From the NCBI RefSeq assembly GCF_008370255.1, contig NZ_SEUI01000003.1, positions 527,958-591,957 on the forward strand: a DNA stretch of 64,000 nucleotides, in the 5' to 3' direction. Positions 1 through 8,352 of the stretch are shown here, one piece after another; the first letter of the stretch is position 1; every line of letters begins with the position of its first letter. The DNA is from Pseudoalteromonas sp. FUC4. Its GTDB lineage: Bacteria; Pseudomonadota; Gammaproteobacteria; Enterobacterales; Alteromonadaceae. The translations under genes and the position numbers were made by a program. The notes beneath the pieces are model-generated. The model was given only the letters and a program-made list of their open reading frames with translations. It did not search any database and was not told the origin of the DNA.

Positions 1-20
1 TTGTGTGCAGAGAGAGTGTT

Positions 21-833
21 GTGCGTAAGTATTTATTTTTAATTTTTTTAATAATTAGCTGCCCAAGTTGGGCTGTTGATCCATTTGAAGATTTTCATGA
101 ATATGGCAAGCTCTCTGATGAAGAAATTCATGAGTTACACAAAGGTGATATGCTTTACGGTGATACTGAATTTGGTTTTATTCTAAGTAAAGGTAACACC
201 AATTCGACCAGTTTTAAGCTCAAAGGTAATTTATACCAAGATTTTGAAAAGTGGCGAAACCAATTCAAAATAGACTCTCTTTATAAGCGTGATCATAATG
301 ATGAAACAGATGAAACGGATGTAACTGCAAACCGTATATTTATATCTGCTCAAGGTAACTATAAAGTAGGCGTTAAAAACTCTTCATTTTTTATCTACGG
401 TGATTACGAAGAAGATGAGTTTAGTGGACTTGATTTTAAAAGCACAATAGCAACAGGCTATGGTGCGCGTGTATATCAAGGCTCTAAAAACAAAGTAGAT
501 ATTGATATAGGACCTGGTTTATACCGCTCAGTAGCGGATGAAGATTCGGACGTGAGCGAAGATGAAATTAATAAAACTGGTTATTTAGTACGTGTTGCAA
601 TGCAGTGGGAGCGATTAGTTTCAAAACGAACTCGCTTTAACCAAGATGTGAGTATAGAGCAGTCGCTTTCAGGGCTTAATTCTCGCTTAAAATCAGAAAC
701 CGCACTGATAAGCCAAGTTATTGGCGCGGTATCGCTTAAATTTACCTACATGTATCGTTATAATTCAAAACCCGAAGATGATAAACTCAAGTTCGATTCA
801 GAGCTGAGTGCTACATTGGTATACAGCTTTTAA
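21..833 (+). CDS. DUF481-family putative outer-membrane protein (YdiY-like)
   Basis: The product is about 270 residues with an N-terminal signal peptide (hydrophobic run ending near PSWA), followed by alternating polar/aromatic strands and a C-terminal Phe (ATLVYSF), which is typical of an outer-membrane beta-barrel. The 'FGFILSKGNTNSTSFKLKG' stretch matches the opening of DUF481 (YdiY-like) proteins ('G.....GNT....' motif). The function of this family is not established. The frame is open from base 3, but GTG at 21 is preferred because GAGAG lies just upstream and the signal peptide starts there; an earlier start beyond the left edge cannot be excluded. It is followed closely by the next gene on the same strand. 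Confidence 0.7.
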   Translation: MRKYLFLIFLIISCPSWAVDPFEDFHEYGKLSDEEIHELHKGDMLYGDTEFGFILSKGNTNSTSFKLKGNLYQDFEKWRNQFKIDSLYKRDHNDETDETDVTANRIFISAQGNYKVGVKNSSFFIYGDYEEDEFSGLDFKSTIATGYGARVYQGSKNKVDIDIGPGLYRSVADEDSDVSEDEINKTGYLVRVAMQWERLVSKRTRFNQDVSIEQSLSGLNSRLKSETALISQVIGAVSLKFTYMYRYNSKPEDDKLKFDSELSATLVYSF

Positions 834-858
834 GTATTTATTTAATTTAGAGAATATT

Positions 859-1341
859 ATGTATCAGCATAAACAGTATGCGGTGTTTATCTTTTTTGTA
901 TTAGCGTGGATAGGCAGTTTTGTAGCGCTCGCGTGGAACTTGTTAGGCGCTGATGGACCTTTAATAATATTTACTGGGATTTTAGTACTGGTGGGCTTTT
1001 TGTTTCATGGCTTAACAGTAAAAGTAGATGATAAGTATATTAGCTGGGCGTTTGGTCCAGGCGTTGCTGGGCAAAATATTGAGCTTAGCGAAGTAGCAGA
1101 AGCTAAGGCAGTTCAAAACTCTTACAGGCACGGTATTGGTATGCGAATTACTCACGATGGTTGGGTGTATACAGTATCTGGCTTTAGTGCAATACAGCTA
1201 ACGCTCAAAGATGGCACTTTGTATAGAGTTGGTACAAACGATCAAAAAGATTTACTAGCTGCTTTAAAAGAAAAAAACGTATCAATCGCGCTGCCTAGTA
1301 AGCCAAAAGCTGAAACGGTTAAGCGTAACAATATGATATAA
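859..1341 (+). CDS. Small membrane protein with PH-like (bPH) domain, hypothetical
   Basis: The product is 160 residues with two adjacent hydrophobic segments near the N-terminus (about residues 8-28 and 33-50). A short beta-rich soluble domain follows ('DDKYISWAFGPG', 'ELSEVAEA', 'LTLKDGTLYRVGTNDQKDL'), which is the layout of bacterial PH-domain membrane proteins. No specific function can be assigned. The reading frame opens earlier (808), overlapping the upstream gene, but ATG 859 is preferred because it follows an AGAG sequence and begins the membrane protein cleanly. It is probably co-transcribed with the upstream DUF481 gene and ends in a strong hairpin terminator. Confidence 0.6.
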   Translation: MYQHKQYAVFIFFVLAWIGSFVALAWNLLGADGPLIIFTGILVLVGFLFHGLTVKVDDKYISWAFGPGVAGQNIELSEVAEAKAVQNSYRHGIGMRITHDGWVYTVSGFSAIQLTLKDGTLYRVGTNDQKDLLAALKEKNVSIALPSKPKAETVKRNNMI

Positions 1342-1367
1342 AAAAAGCGCCTTAGGCGCTTTTTTTA
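1341..1367. terminator. Bidirectional rho-independent terminator
   Basis: An 11-bp perfect stem (AAAAAAGCGCC / GGCGCTTTTTT) with a TTA loop has A and T tracts on both sides. It lies between two convergent genes and can serve both strands. Confidence 0.9.
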
Positions 1368-1383
1368 TCTGTTTAGCAGTGTA

Positions 1384-1875
1384 TTAGTGGTCGTGACCAC
1401 ACCCACCTTCGCCATGTACGTGGCCGTGAGTTAATTCATCTTCTGTAGCATCACGTACTTCTAGTATTTCTACATCAAAGTTAAGTGTTATACCTGCAAG
1501 TGGGTTATTACCATCTACAATCACTTCTTCATCTTGGATATCGATGATCATTACTGATTGGTCACCATCATCTGTTGATGCACGAAATTGCATGCCAACT
1601 TCAATTTCCATACCTTCAAACATTGATTTAGGTACTGCTTGCATTAGGTTTTCGTGGCGCTCGCCGTAACCTTCTTCAGGTTCAACCTTTACGCTAAGCG
1701 TGTCGCCTGGTTGCTTGCCCAGCAAAGCATTTTCTAGGCCTGAAATTAAATAGCCTGTGCCAATGATAAAGTGTAGTGGCTCACCACCGAACGAGTTATC
1801 AATGCTATTGCCATCATTATCCATTACTGAATAATGCATTTTTACCACTTTGTTTGCCGCAACGATCATAGTCAT
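1384..1875 (-). CDS. slyD: FKBP-type peptidyl-prolyl isomerase SlyD
   Basis: The 163-residue protein has the SlyD layout. There is an FKBP domain starting 'VVKMHYSVMDNDG', with 'IGTGYLISGLENALLG'. An insert-in-flap chaperone domain contains 'EEGYGERHENLMQAVP'. The C-terminal tail is short and His/Cys-rich (HGHVHGEGGCGHDH), expected to bind nickel or other metals. SlyD is a cytoplasmic prolyl isomerase/chaperone that also helps deliver nickel to hydrogenase in E. coli. The tail is shorter than in E. coli SlyD. Two in-frame ATG codons (residues 1 and 3) are both possible starts. The gene is 6 nt downstream of ygfZ and may be co-transcribed with it. Confidence 0.92.
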   Translation of the reverse strand: MTMIVAANKVVKMHYSVMDNDGNSIDNSFGGEPLHFIIGTGYLISGLENALLGKQPGDTLSVKVEPEEGYGERHENLMQAVPKSMFEGMEIEVGMQFRASTDDGDQSVMIIDIQDEEVIVDGNNPLAGITLNFDVEILEVRDATEDELTHGHVHGEGGCGHDH

Positions 1876-1881
1876 TCCTAT

Positions 1882-2793
1882 TTATTCATCTTCAAGAGAG
1901 TAGGGTAGAGGCAGAATGCTTAGCTCCACCTGAGGTGTGTGTTTTGCACGAAGTACCTGAGTTACATCAGTATCGTTTGGCAACACAACGAGGCCTGTTA
2001 ATTTATTTGTTTGCTCATTAAAGCTTTGTGCAATAAGTTTACCTGCACGGCGCCAATTTTCGCCTAATTGAGTTTCTAAGTCAGGCTCATTCAGCAAGCC
2101 TTCGCTTTGCCCCGAAACGATATACATTGCACGTTTATTTTTACCAAGGTACTTCATACGGGCTACTGTTTCTTGACCTGTATAACACCCTTTTTTGAAA
2201 CTTATACCGCCAATAGCATGTAGGTTTACCATTTGAGGAACGTATTCGCCAATTGCATCTGCACTTAGCTGAGGCTCACCGGCAAGCATCGCTGCTTGTT
2301 GCCATGGGGCCTCGTTATCAAGTGTGGATACGTTATCAGGCATACTAAATTGGTTATCAACCATTATTAAAACACGGTTATCAGCTAATTTTAGCGCTTT
2401 GCCATTAGTAAAATCACACGCGCTTGCATCGCCTTCAAAGCTAATATCAAGCTGTGCCAGTACATCAGATAAATTATCACCAATTAAACCAATTAAACGT
2501 TTTGGGCATTCAGTAATATCAACTTTTGCAAATACAGCGTATTTTTTAAGTTCAGCTAATGATTTTTCAACTTCAGCTTGGCTACCTGCAAGGTAGTAAC
2601 TATCTTGGTAAGAAAATAATTTAAATACACCCCAAAGTTTACCTTTGGCGCTGCAATGGCCAGCCCACAAATAATTACTGCTGGTTAATTTATTTAGATC
2701 TTGAGTGATTTGTCCGTGCAAATAAGATAATTTATCAGCACCGCAGAGGCTAATAAGTTGATGAGATAACGGACATGCATAAACGCTCGACAT
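1882..2793 (-). CDS. ygfZ: tRNA-modifying protein YgfZ, folate-binding
   Basis: The 303-residue product carries the YgfZ/GcvT-like signature 'KGCYTGQE' with the conserved Cys, near residue 210. YgfZ binds tetrahydrofolate and supports assembly of certain Fe-S enzymes, including the MiaB tRNA-modifying enzyme. The frame opens at 2859, but ATG 2793 is chosen because AAGAAGG lies at a proper distance upstream and the protein then begins like family members (MSSVYACPLS). Divergent sdhE/ygfX on the other side gives the order commonly seen in gammaproteobacteria, where ygfZ and sdhE-ygfX are adjacent and divergent. Confidence 0.9.
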   Translation of the reverse strand: MSSVYACPLSHQLISLCGADKLSYLHGQITQDLNKLTSSNYLWAGHCSAKGKLWGVFKLFSYQDSYYLAGSQAEVEKSLAELKKYAVFAKVDITECPKRLIGLIGDNLSDVLAQLDISFEGDASACDFTNGKALKLADNRVLIMVDNQFSMPDNVSTLDNEAPWQQAAMLAGEPQLSADAIGEYVPQMVNLHAIGGISFKKGCYTGQETVARMKYLGKNKRAMYIVSGQSEGLLNEPDLETQLGENWRRAGKLIAQSFNEQTNKLTGLVVLPNDTDVTQVLRAKHTPQVELSILPLPYSLEDE

Positions 2794-2957
2794 AAAAACC
2801 TTCTTTGCAATATAAATGAAGTGACATAATAACGCAGTTGTTACGTATGGTACAGACAAGCGCTTATTGGTGCGGGTTTATTATTTAATGAGAGATTAAT
2901 AGCTGCTAAACAGGCTTGTGTTTGTTAAACTCGAGTCAATTAAGTATGAGGTTTAAA

Positions 2958-3209
2958 ATGGTTGAAATTCATAGTAAAGCACGTATTCGTTGGGCTTGTC
3001 GTCGTGGCATGTTAGAGCTAGATGTTTTGTTTATGCCGTTTGTAGAAGAAGCATACGACTCTTTGAGCGCAGAGCAACAGGCTATCTTTCAGCGTTTGCT
3101 AACAGAAGAAGACCCTGACTTATTTGCATGGTTTATGGGTCATGAAGAATGTAAAGACGAGCAGTTAAACGGTATGGTTTCGCTGATCTTAGACCGAGTT
3201 CGTGTATAG
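2958..3209 (+). CDS. sdhE: Succinate dehydrogenase flavinylation factor SdhE
   Basis: The 83-residue protein contains the SdhE 'RGMLELD' motif (here RRGMLELDVLF), followed by 'DPDLFAWFMG'. SdhE promotes covalent attachment of FAD to SdhA and FrdA. ATG 2958 is chosen over the earlier in-frame start at 2916 because TGAGG lies just upstream and the product then has the usual family length of 80-90 residues. It overlaps ygfX by 8 nt, so the pair is translationally coupled. Confidence 0.93.
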   Translation: MVEIHSKARIRWACRRGMLELDVLFMPFVEEAYDSLSAEQQAIFQRLLTEEDPDLFAWFMGHEECKDEQLNGMVSLILDRVRV

Positions 3210-3621
3210 GTTTACGGTTACGAATAATAAAGCTGACCACAAACCAATTGTGGTCTTTTTTTGCATGCTCAGTTTTATATTATGTTTATTTTTAGATTCA
3301 CTATTAGCTATGCTTTTTTGTTTAATAATTAATGCACTAGCTGGCTTGATAATGTGGCGCAAGGTATTAGCAATTCATCCGCATGAGGGCATTATAATAT
3401 TAGAACCAAAGTTATTTAGGTTTGAGGGCGAGAGCTTAAAAATTCAGGGGGAAATAAGTAACAAAAGCCGATTTTATGGTAATAATATATGGCTTCATAT
3501 TAAAGGTTTTAGTAACAACCATTGGCTTATAATTTCAGCCAATGGCGTTAGTGAGCAAAGTTATGCGCGTCTAAAACGTGCCACTGTCGGCGCAATTAAT
3601 TGCGTTTTGGAGTCAAAATAG
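3202..3621 (+). CDS. ygfX: YgfX-like membrane protein (CptA family)
   Basis: The 139-residue protein has two adjacent membrane segments (about residues 15-32 and 35-52) and a small soluble C-terminal domain. This is the layout of YgfX, the inner-membrane partner encoded directly after sdhE (YgfY). In E. coli, YgfX was described as a toxin-like protein affecting MreB/FtsZ; that role is not evident from this sequence. Identification rests mainly on position and topology. It begins at GTG within the end of sdhE. Its last 26 nt overlap the end of nadB on the opposite strand. Confidence 0.7.
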   Translation: MYRFTVTNNKADHKPIVVFFCMLSFILCLFLDSLLAMLFCLIINALAGLIMWRKVLAIHPHEGIIILEPKLFRFEGESLKIQGEISNKSRFYGNNIWLHIKGFSNNHWLIISANGVSEQSYARLKRATVGAINCVLESK

Positions 3622-5206
3622 TCGGCGTTGGATTTTCACTTTGTTCAGGGTAATCAATAGTGTAATGCAAGCCTCTGCTTTCTTTTCGCTCCATAGCACT
3701 CCTAATAATAAGCTCTGATACTTGCACTAAATTACGAAGCTCAAGTAAGTTGTTACTTACTCTAAAGTTTGCATAGTAATCGTGTATTTCTTGCTGTAGC
3801 AACTCAACTCTATGCAGTGCTCGTTCTAAGCGTTTAGTAGAGCGTACAATACCTACATAATCCCACATAAATAAACGTAGTTCATGCCAGTTATGGGTAA
3901 TAACAATTTCTTCATCTGAGTTACTAACACGGCTCTCATCCCAATGAGGAAGTGCCATCGGCTCTGGTGCATGTTCAATTTTACTTAAAATATCTTTAGC
4001 GGCAGCATGGGCAAATACAATGCACTCTAATAGTGAATTACTTGCCATACGGTTTGCACCATGTAGGCCTGTGTAAGCAACTTCACCTACCGCATATAAG
4101 TTATCAAGATCTGTTTTTCCGTTAAAGTCAGTCATTACACCACCACAAGTGTAATGCGCAGCAGGTACAACAGGGATTGCTTCTTTAGTTATATCAAGGC
4201 CAACACTTAAGCATTTTGCGTAAATAGTAGGGAAGTGCTCAATAATAAAATCTTTGTCTTTGTGGCTAATATCTAAGTAAACACAATTAGCACCTAAACG
4301 CTTCATTTCAAAATCGATTGCGCGTGCCACTATGTCACGTGGAGCAAGTTCTTCACGGCTGTCAAAGTCTTTCATAAAGCGCGTGCCATCAGGGCGTTTT
4401 AAATAGGCCCCTTCACCGCGCATCGCTTCGGTAATTAAAAAGTTTTGTAGCTCAGGATGGTAAAGGCTTGTTGGATGAAATTGATTAAATTCCATATTGG
4501 CAACTTTACAGCCTGCGCGCCATGCCATTGCAATACCATCACCACTTGATACATCCGGGTTAGATGTATACAAATACACTTTACTTGCACCACCAGTTGC
4601 AAGCGCAACAAATTTAGCGGAAATGGTTTCTACCTTTTTCGCTTTTTTGTTCCACACATACATACCTTCAATGTGTGAGCCTGTTTTACCTGCGCTTTTA
4701 TCTGTAATTAAATCAATGGCGTTGTATTGCTCTAAAAGTGTTATATTCTTATGAATTTTGACTTGGCTGATAAGTGTGGTTTGCACCGCTTTGCCAGTGG
4801 CATCGGCAGCATGTAAAATACGACGATGGCTGTGACCGCCTTCACGTGTTAAATGAAAACGCTCTTTTCCTTTGCTATCAAACTCCATATCAAAGGGAAC
4901 ACCTTGGTCAATTAACCACTGTAGGCAATCATGAGCATTACTCGCTGTATAATGAACAGCGTCTCTGTCGCATAAGCCGCCGCCGGCATCAAGTGTATCT
5001 TCAACATGAGATTCAATGCTGTCGTTTTGTTTATCAAATACTGCTGCTATACCACCCTGGGCATATAATGTAGAACCTTCGGTAAGTGCTCCTTTACTGA
5101 TCACGGTAACGTTACAATAATTAGCGAGAGATAATGCAAGTGATAAGCCTGCTGCGCCGCTACCGATAATAGCGACATCTGCAATGTGATGTTTATTTTG
5201 GTTCAT
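3596..5206 (-). CDS. nadB: L-aspartate oxidase NadB
   Basis: The 536-residue flavoprotein is the first enzyme of de novo NAD synthesis, oxidising L-aspartate to iminoaspartate. It has an N-terminal FAD-binding motif '[12 protein letters not shown]', the 'GGIAAV' segment, the substrate-site 'THQ/H.TSL'-like element '[12 protein letters not shown]', '[12 protein letters not shown]', and a C-terminal helical domain. The length is typical for NadB. It is divergent from rpoE, which is the standard gammaproteobacterial arrangement. A short palindrome lies 25-39 nt upstream of the start codon. Confidence 0.96.
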   Translation of the reverse strand: MNQNKHHIADVAIIGSGAAGLSLALSLANYCNVTVISKGALTEGSTLYAQGGIAAVFDKQNDSIESHVEDTLDAGGGLCDRDAVHYTASNAHDCLQWLIDQGVPFDMEFDSKGKERFHLTREGGHSHRRILHAADATGKAVQTTLISQVKIHKNITLLEQYNAIDLITDKSAGKTGSHIEGMYVWNKKAKKVETISAKFVALATGGASKVYLYTSNPDVSSGDGIAMAWRAGCKVANMEFNQFHPTSLYHPELQNFLITEAMRGEGAYLKRPDGTRFMKDFDSREELAPRDIVARAIDFEMKRLGANCVYLDISHKDKDFIIEHFPTIYAKCLSVGLDITKEAIPVVPAAHYTCGGVMTDFNGKTDLDNLYAVGEVAYTGLHGANRMASNSLLECIVFAHAAAKDILSKIEHAPEPMALPHWDESRVSNSDEEIVITHNWHELRLFMWDYVGIVRSTKRLERALHRVELLQQEIHDYYANFRVSNNLLELRNLVQVSELIIRSAMERKESRGLHYTIDYPEQSENPTPTILTPKRN

Positions 5207-5230
5207 GTCAGAGGTACTTTGCGGTTACAA

Positions 5231-5245
5231 TGCTCATATTGAGCA
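5231..5245. promoter_or_regulatory. Palindrome upstream of nadB, possible operator
   Basis: TGCTCA-TAT-TGAGCA is a perfect 6-bp inverted repeat located 25-39 nt upstream of the nadB start. The position would suit a repressor site or a 5' UTR hairpin. No regulator is identified. Confidence 0.3.
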
Positions 5246-5358
5246 ATATTTGTTTTTAATATCTGTAGTTGTATCATATTTGTCATACTACTACGTAGTG
5301 ATTTTAAAGGCTTAGCGCCGTTATTATCATCTATTTTATAAAAAAATAATATTAAGCA

Positions 5359-5385
5359 GAACTTTTTATTCATAAAGAGGTCAGA
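5359..5385 (+). promoter_or_regulatory. Sigma-E-type promoter of the rpoE operon
   Basis: GAACTT at 5359-5364 is followed after a 16-nt spacer by TCAGA at 5381-5385. This matches the sigma-E consensus (GAACTT, N16-17, TCTGA-like) and the known autoregulation of rpoE. Transcription would start at about 5391, which argues that rpoE is translated from an ATG further downstream rather than from GTG 5392. Confidence 0.7.
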
Positions 5386-5451
5386 GTAATTGTGAACAAT
5401 GACGACAATATGAATAACAAGCAAAAATCAGACATAGGAGTACCGGCTCGA

Positions 5452-6033
5452 ATGAGCGAGCAGGAATTAGATTTAGTGCTAGTAAAAAGGGTCCAGCAAG
5501 GAGATAAAAACGCCTTCAACCTATTAGTAAAGAAGTATCAAAACAAAATTGCAGGTTTGATCTCACGTTATGTATCTAACCAAGGCGATATTGCTGATGT
5601 AGCACAAGAAGCTTTTATTAAAGCTTACCGTGCACTTCCTAACTTTAGAGGTGACAGCGCCTTTTACACGTGGTTATACCGTATTGCCGTTAATTGTGCT
5701 AAAAATTACTTAGTAGCTCAGGGGCGTAAGCCGCCAGCAAATGATATAGACGCCGAAGATGCCGAATTTTACGATTGTGCAGATTCAATGCGATCGAATG
5801 CATCTCCTGAAAACCTACTTTTAAGCGAAGAAGTACGCGCTGTTATTTTTAATACGATTGATAGTTTGCCTGAAGATCTTAAAACCGCAATCACCCTTAG
5901 AGAAATCGAAGGGATGAGCTATGAAGAAATAGCAGTGGTAATGGATTGCCCGGTCGGGACTGTGCGTTCGCGTATATTTCGTGCCCGTGAAGCAATTGAT
6001 AACAAATTAAACCCATTAATAGGCGAGTCTTAG
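5452..6033 (+). CDS. rpoE: RNA polymerase sigma-E factor RpoE
   Basis: The 193-residue ECF sigma factor controls the envelope stress response. Region 2 shows 'FNLLVKKYQNKIAGLISRY' and 'DVAQEAFIKAYRALPNFRG', and region 4 shows 'EIEGMSYEEIAVVMDCPVG'. The match to E. coli RpoE is close throughout. The frame is open from GTG 5392, but ATG 5452 gives the family start (MSEQELD), has GGAG at 5437-5440, and lies downstream of the expected transcription start. It is the first gene of rpoE-rseA-rseB-rseC and is separated from rseA by a single base. Confidence 0.95.
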   Translation: MSEQELDLVLVKRVQQGDKNAFNLLVKKYQNKIAGLISRYVSNQGDIADVAQEAFIKAYRALPNFRGDSAFYTWLYRIAVNCAKNYLVAQGRKPPANDIDAEDAEFYDCADSMRSNASPENLLLSEEVRAVIFNTIDSLPEDLKTAITLREIEGMSYEEIAVVMDCPVGTVRSRIFRAREAIDNKLNPLIGES

Positions 6034-6034
6034 T

Positions 6035-6652
6035 ATGACAAAAGCACACCTTAACAAGTTAGATAACGAAGCGTTATCGGCATTACTTGATGGCGAGCAA
6101 CATCTGACCGATGCAAAAATTGCAGAGCAAGATGTCACTACGTTTGGCCGTTATGCGTTAATTGGTGATGCGATGCGTGCTCAAAAAAATAATAACGACA
6201 TACATATTGATATTAGCGATCGCGTTGCATTAGCACTAGAAAGCGAGCCTGTTTATGCTGACTTTAGTCAGTCAAAAACACAACCTCAAGCAATCACTGA
6301 AACAGTACAAGATAATAAAGTAGTCGCTTTTAATTGGCGCAAACCAGTTGCTCAATTAGCTATTGCAGCAAGTGTAGCGATGTTTGCCATTATAGGCGTT
6401 AATACGCTTCCTCAAAGCAACAACGACCAGCAAAGCGAAATTCCATTACTGCAAACCACACCGCTGACAGGTATGGCGTCACCAGTAAGTTATTCATCTG
6501 AGCCTGCGCTTGAAAATGCAGAGCAAGGTTTGCGTGAACTGCAGCAACAACGTATTGGTGCATTAGTTCTTGAGCATCAACGTCAAGCACGAGTTGCGAA
6601 TTCTTTAGAAACAGCGCAAACTAATACCAAAGCGTCTGAGGAAAAAAACTAA
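6035..6652 (+). CDS. rseA: Anti-sigma-E factor RseA
   Basis: The 205-residue protein has an N-terminal cytoplasmic sigma-binding domain ('LSALLDGEQ' and 'FGRYALIGDAMR', as in RseA), one membrane segment (about residues 107-125, 'QLAIAASVAMFAIIGV') and a periplasmic C-terminal region. RseA holds RpoE at the inner membrane until DegS/RseP cleave it during outer-membrane stress. It starts one base after rpoE and is followed 4 nt later by rseB. Confidence 0.93.
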   Translation: MTKAHLNKLDNEALSALLDGEQHLTDAKIAEQDVTTFGRYALIGDAMRAQKNNNDIHIDISDRVALALESEPVYADFSQSKTQPQAITETVQDNKVVAFNWRKPVAQLAIAASVAMFAIIGVNTLPQSNNDQQSEIPLLQTTPLTGMASPVSYSSEPALENAEQGLRELQQQRIGALVLEHQRQARVANSLETAQTNTKASEEKN

Positions 6653-6656
6653 TTAA

Positions 6657-7607
6657 ATGAAAGTAATCACTTTTGTTCTGTCGTTGGTAGTAAGCTTTAA
6701 TGCATTTGCCAGCGACACAAATCCTGCCAAAGATTTATTACTACAAATGGCTAATGCCGTTCATACCCGTAATTTTGACGCCTCATTTGTGGTTGTTAAA
6801 GGTAAAACAATGGAACCCTACCGCTGGGTGCATGCTTTACAAGATAACACCGAACTTGAGCATTTAAGTTTGCTCAATGGTGCTGGCCTAGAAATGGTGC
6901 GCATTAATAACCAAGTTACTTATTTTGAACCTCAGTCTGAACCCTACTCTTTAAAAACAGGTTCTATAGCTGGACCAATTCCTGAAGTACTTTTTAAAGA
7001 TATAGATCGCTTAAGTGCGCACTATGACTTTGTGCTTGGCGGAAAGGGTCGTATCGCAGGGCGTGCTGCACAGTTAGTTCGCATAGAGTCCAAAGACGAG
7101 TATAAATATAATTATTGGATTTGGCTTGATATGGAATCGTCATTGCTATTAAAAGCCGCGTACGTAAACCATGAAGGTGAAGCCTTAGAGCAATTACAAC
7201 TTACGCATATTAGTGTGACAGAGCAGCCAGCCGGTATGCTACTTGAAGTACTTAATCGAAACTTTCCAACGCCTTTACCAAATGATGCACTTATAAACGA
7301 AGATAGTGCTGCCACCAACTGGAAAATAAGTTGGTTACCAGATGGCTTTGAGTTGCTAAAATCAGACAGACATAAGCTCGATTTAAATAACGAATTAACT
7401 GATTATTACTTGTTCTCTGATGGTTTTGTTGAGGTTTCTGTATTTATTCAGCGCCCATTACCAGGTAAGCGTTTAAGTGGAGCACTCACTTCTGGTGCAA
7501 CGACAGTATATGTGCATAATGGCGGTAATTTTGATGTATCGGTTGTTGGTAATGTACCGAGTATGACCGCAAAAGCGATTGCAGAGTCAGTTACTCGCGC
7601 ACTATAG
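6657..7607 (+). CDS. rseB: Periplasmic sigma-E regulator RseB
   Basis: The 316-residue secreted protein has an N-terminal signal peptide (cleavage expected after 'FNAFA'). It then has the MucB/RseB two-domain fold, starting 'AKDLLLQMANAVHTRNFDASFVV' and including the 'WKISWLPDGFELL' C-terminal domain. RseB binds the periplasmic part of RseA and protects it from proteolysis, sensing lipopolysaccharide or misfolded proteins. Its position in the operon fits. Confidence 0.93.
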   Translation: MKVITFVLSLVVSFNAFASDTNPAKDLLLQMANAVHTRNFDASFVVVKGKTMEPYRWVHALQDNTELEHLSLLNGAGLEMVRINNQVTYFEPQSEPYSLKTGSIAGPIPEVLFKDIDRLSAHYDFVLGGKGRIAGRAAQLVRIESKDEYKYNYWIWLDMESSLLLKAAYVNHEGEALEQLQLTHISVTEQPAGMLLEVLNRNFPTPLPNDALINEDSAATNWKISWLPDGFELLKSDRHKLDLNNELTDYYLFSDGFVEVSVFIQRPLPGKRLSGALTSGATTVYVHNGGNFDVSVVGNVPSMTAKAIAESVTRAL

Positions 7608-7627
7608 ACGATTCCGTAAGGATTGTT

Positions 7628-8077
7628 ATGATTGAACAAACTCTCACTGTTGTGGCCCTCGATGGCCACATTGCTCATTTAGAAGCACAGCAAAAACAAG
7701 CTTGTGAAGGCTGCAATGGTCGTTGCGGCTCACAAGTCTTTGGTAAATTATTTGGCACTGCAAAAAAAACCTTCCCTTATAAATTTGAATCCCCTATAGA
7801 AGTAGGGCAAAAGGTCACTTTGTCGCTAGATGATAGTCATGTCGTTAAGCATGCTTTTGCGGTTTACATGCTACCGCTCCTTTTGAGTCTTGTTTTTGCA
7901 TTTGTTGCGGCCCAATTGTTTATGGCTTCTGAAGGCTGGCAGATTTTAGCTGCTGCTCTAGGTGGTGTTACTGGCTTTTTTATAGCTAAAACTCGCGTGA
8001 AATCGCTAAAGCACGATATAAAAGTTATAAAAATTCACCCAATTAGTATCCCTTTAACGCAAATAGATGGTGATTGA
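7628..8077 (+). CDS. rseC: SoxR-reducing/sigma-E operon protein RseC
   Basis: The 149-residue inner-membrane protein has a cysteine cluster near the N-terminus ('CEGCNGRCGSQVF') and two membrane segments (about residues 79-98 and 103-120). This is the RseC/MucC layout. RseC modulates sigma-E activity, and in E. coli it also takes part in resetting SoxR. It is the last gene of the sigma-E operon and lies just before a MITE-like insertion that separates it from lepA. Confidence 0.9.
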   Translation: MIEQTLTVVALDGHIAHLEAQQKQACEGCNGRCGSQVFGKLFGTAKKTFPYKFESPIEVGQKVTLSLDDSHVVKHAFAVYMLPLLLSLVFAFVAAQLFMASEGWQILAAALGGVTGFFIAKTRVKSLKHDIKVIKIHPISIPLTQIDGD

Positions 8078-8105
8078 CGCCAATTAAATGTAAAATTGCC
8101 GTTTT

Positions 8106-8311
8106 ATACCAAAGTAACTTGGAAATACAGGGAACCGTGGTTTTTTAAATTATTTTATCTGGCTGAATTATTTAAGTTAAGTAAATATAACTTATTGTTA
8201 TTCAATACATAAAATGGTTATAACCCATCTTAAAAAGCGTAAGTACAGTTTGTTATATACAAATTCAGCTTATGGCATCCTAAATCAAGTATTTTCAAGT
8301 CACTTAGGTAT
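8106..8311. mobile_element. MITE-like element with 23-bp imperfect terminal inverted repeats
   Basis: The left end (8106-8128, ATACCAAAGTAACTTGG...) and the reverse complement of the right end (8289-8311, ATACCTAAGTGACTTGA...) agree at 20 of 23 positions. The 206-bp interior is AT-rich and has no convincing gene. This is the structure of a non-autonomous miniature transposable element or dispersed repeat, here between rseC and lepA. No clear target-site duplication is visible. Confidence 0.65.
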
Positions 8312-8352
8312 TCATATTTAGTCCATTAAAATAGAAGTATAGAATCCAGTTT

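Noticed and set aside
808..858. Upstream extension of the PH-like membrane protein
   Set aside because: It overlaps the end of the preceding gene and has no ribosome-binding site; ATG 859 follows AGAG and begins the membrane protein cleanly.
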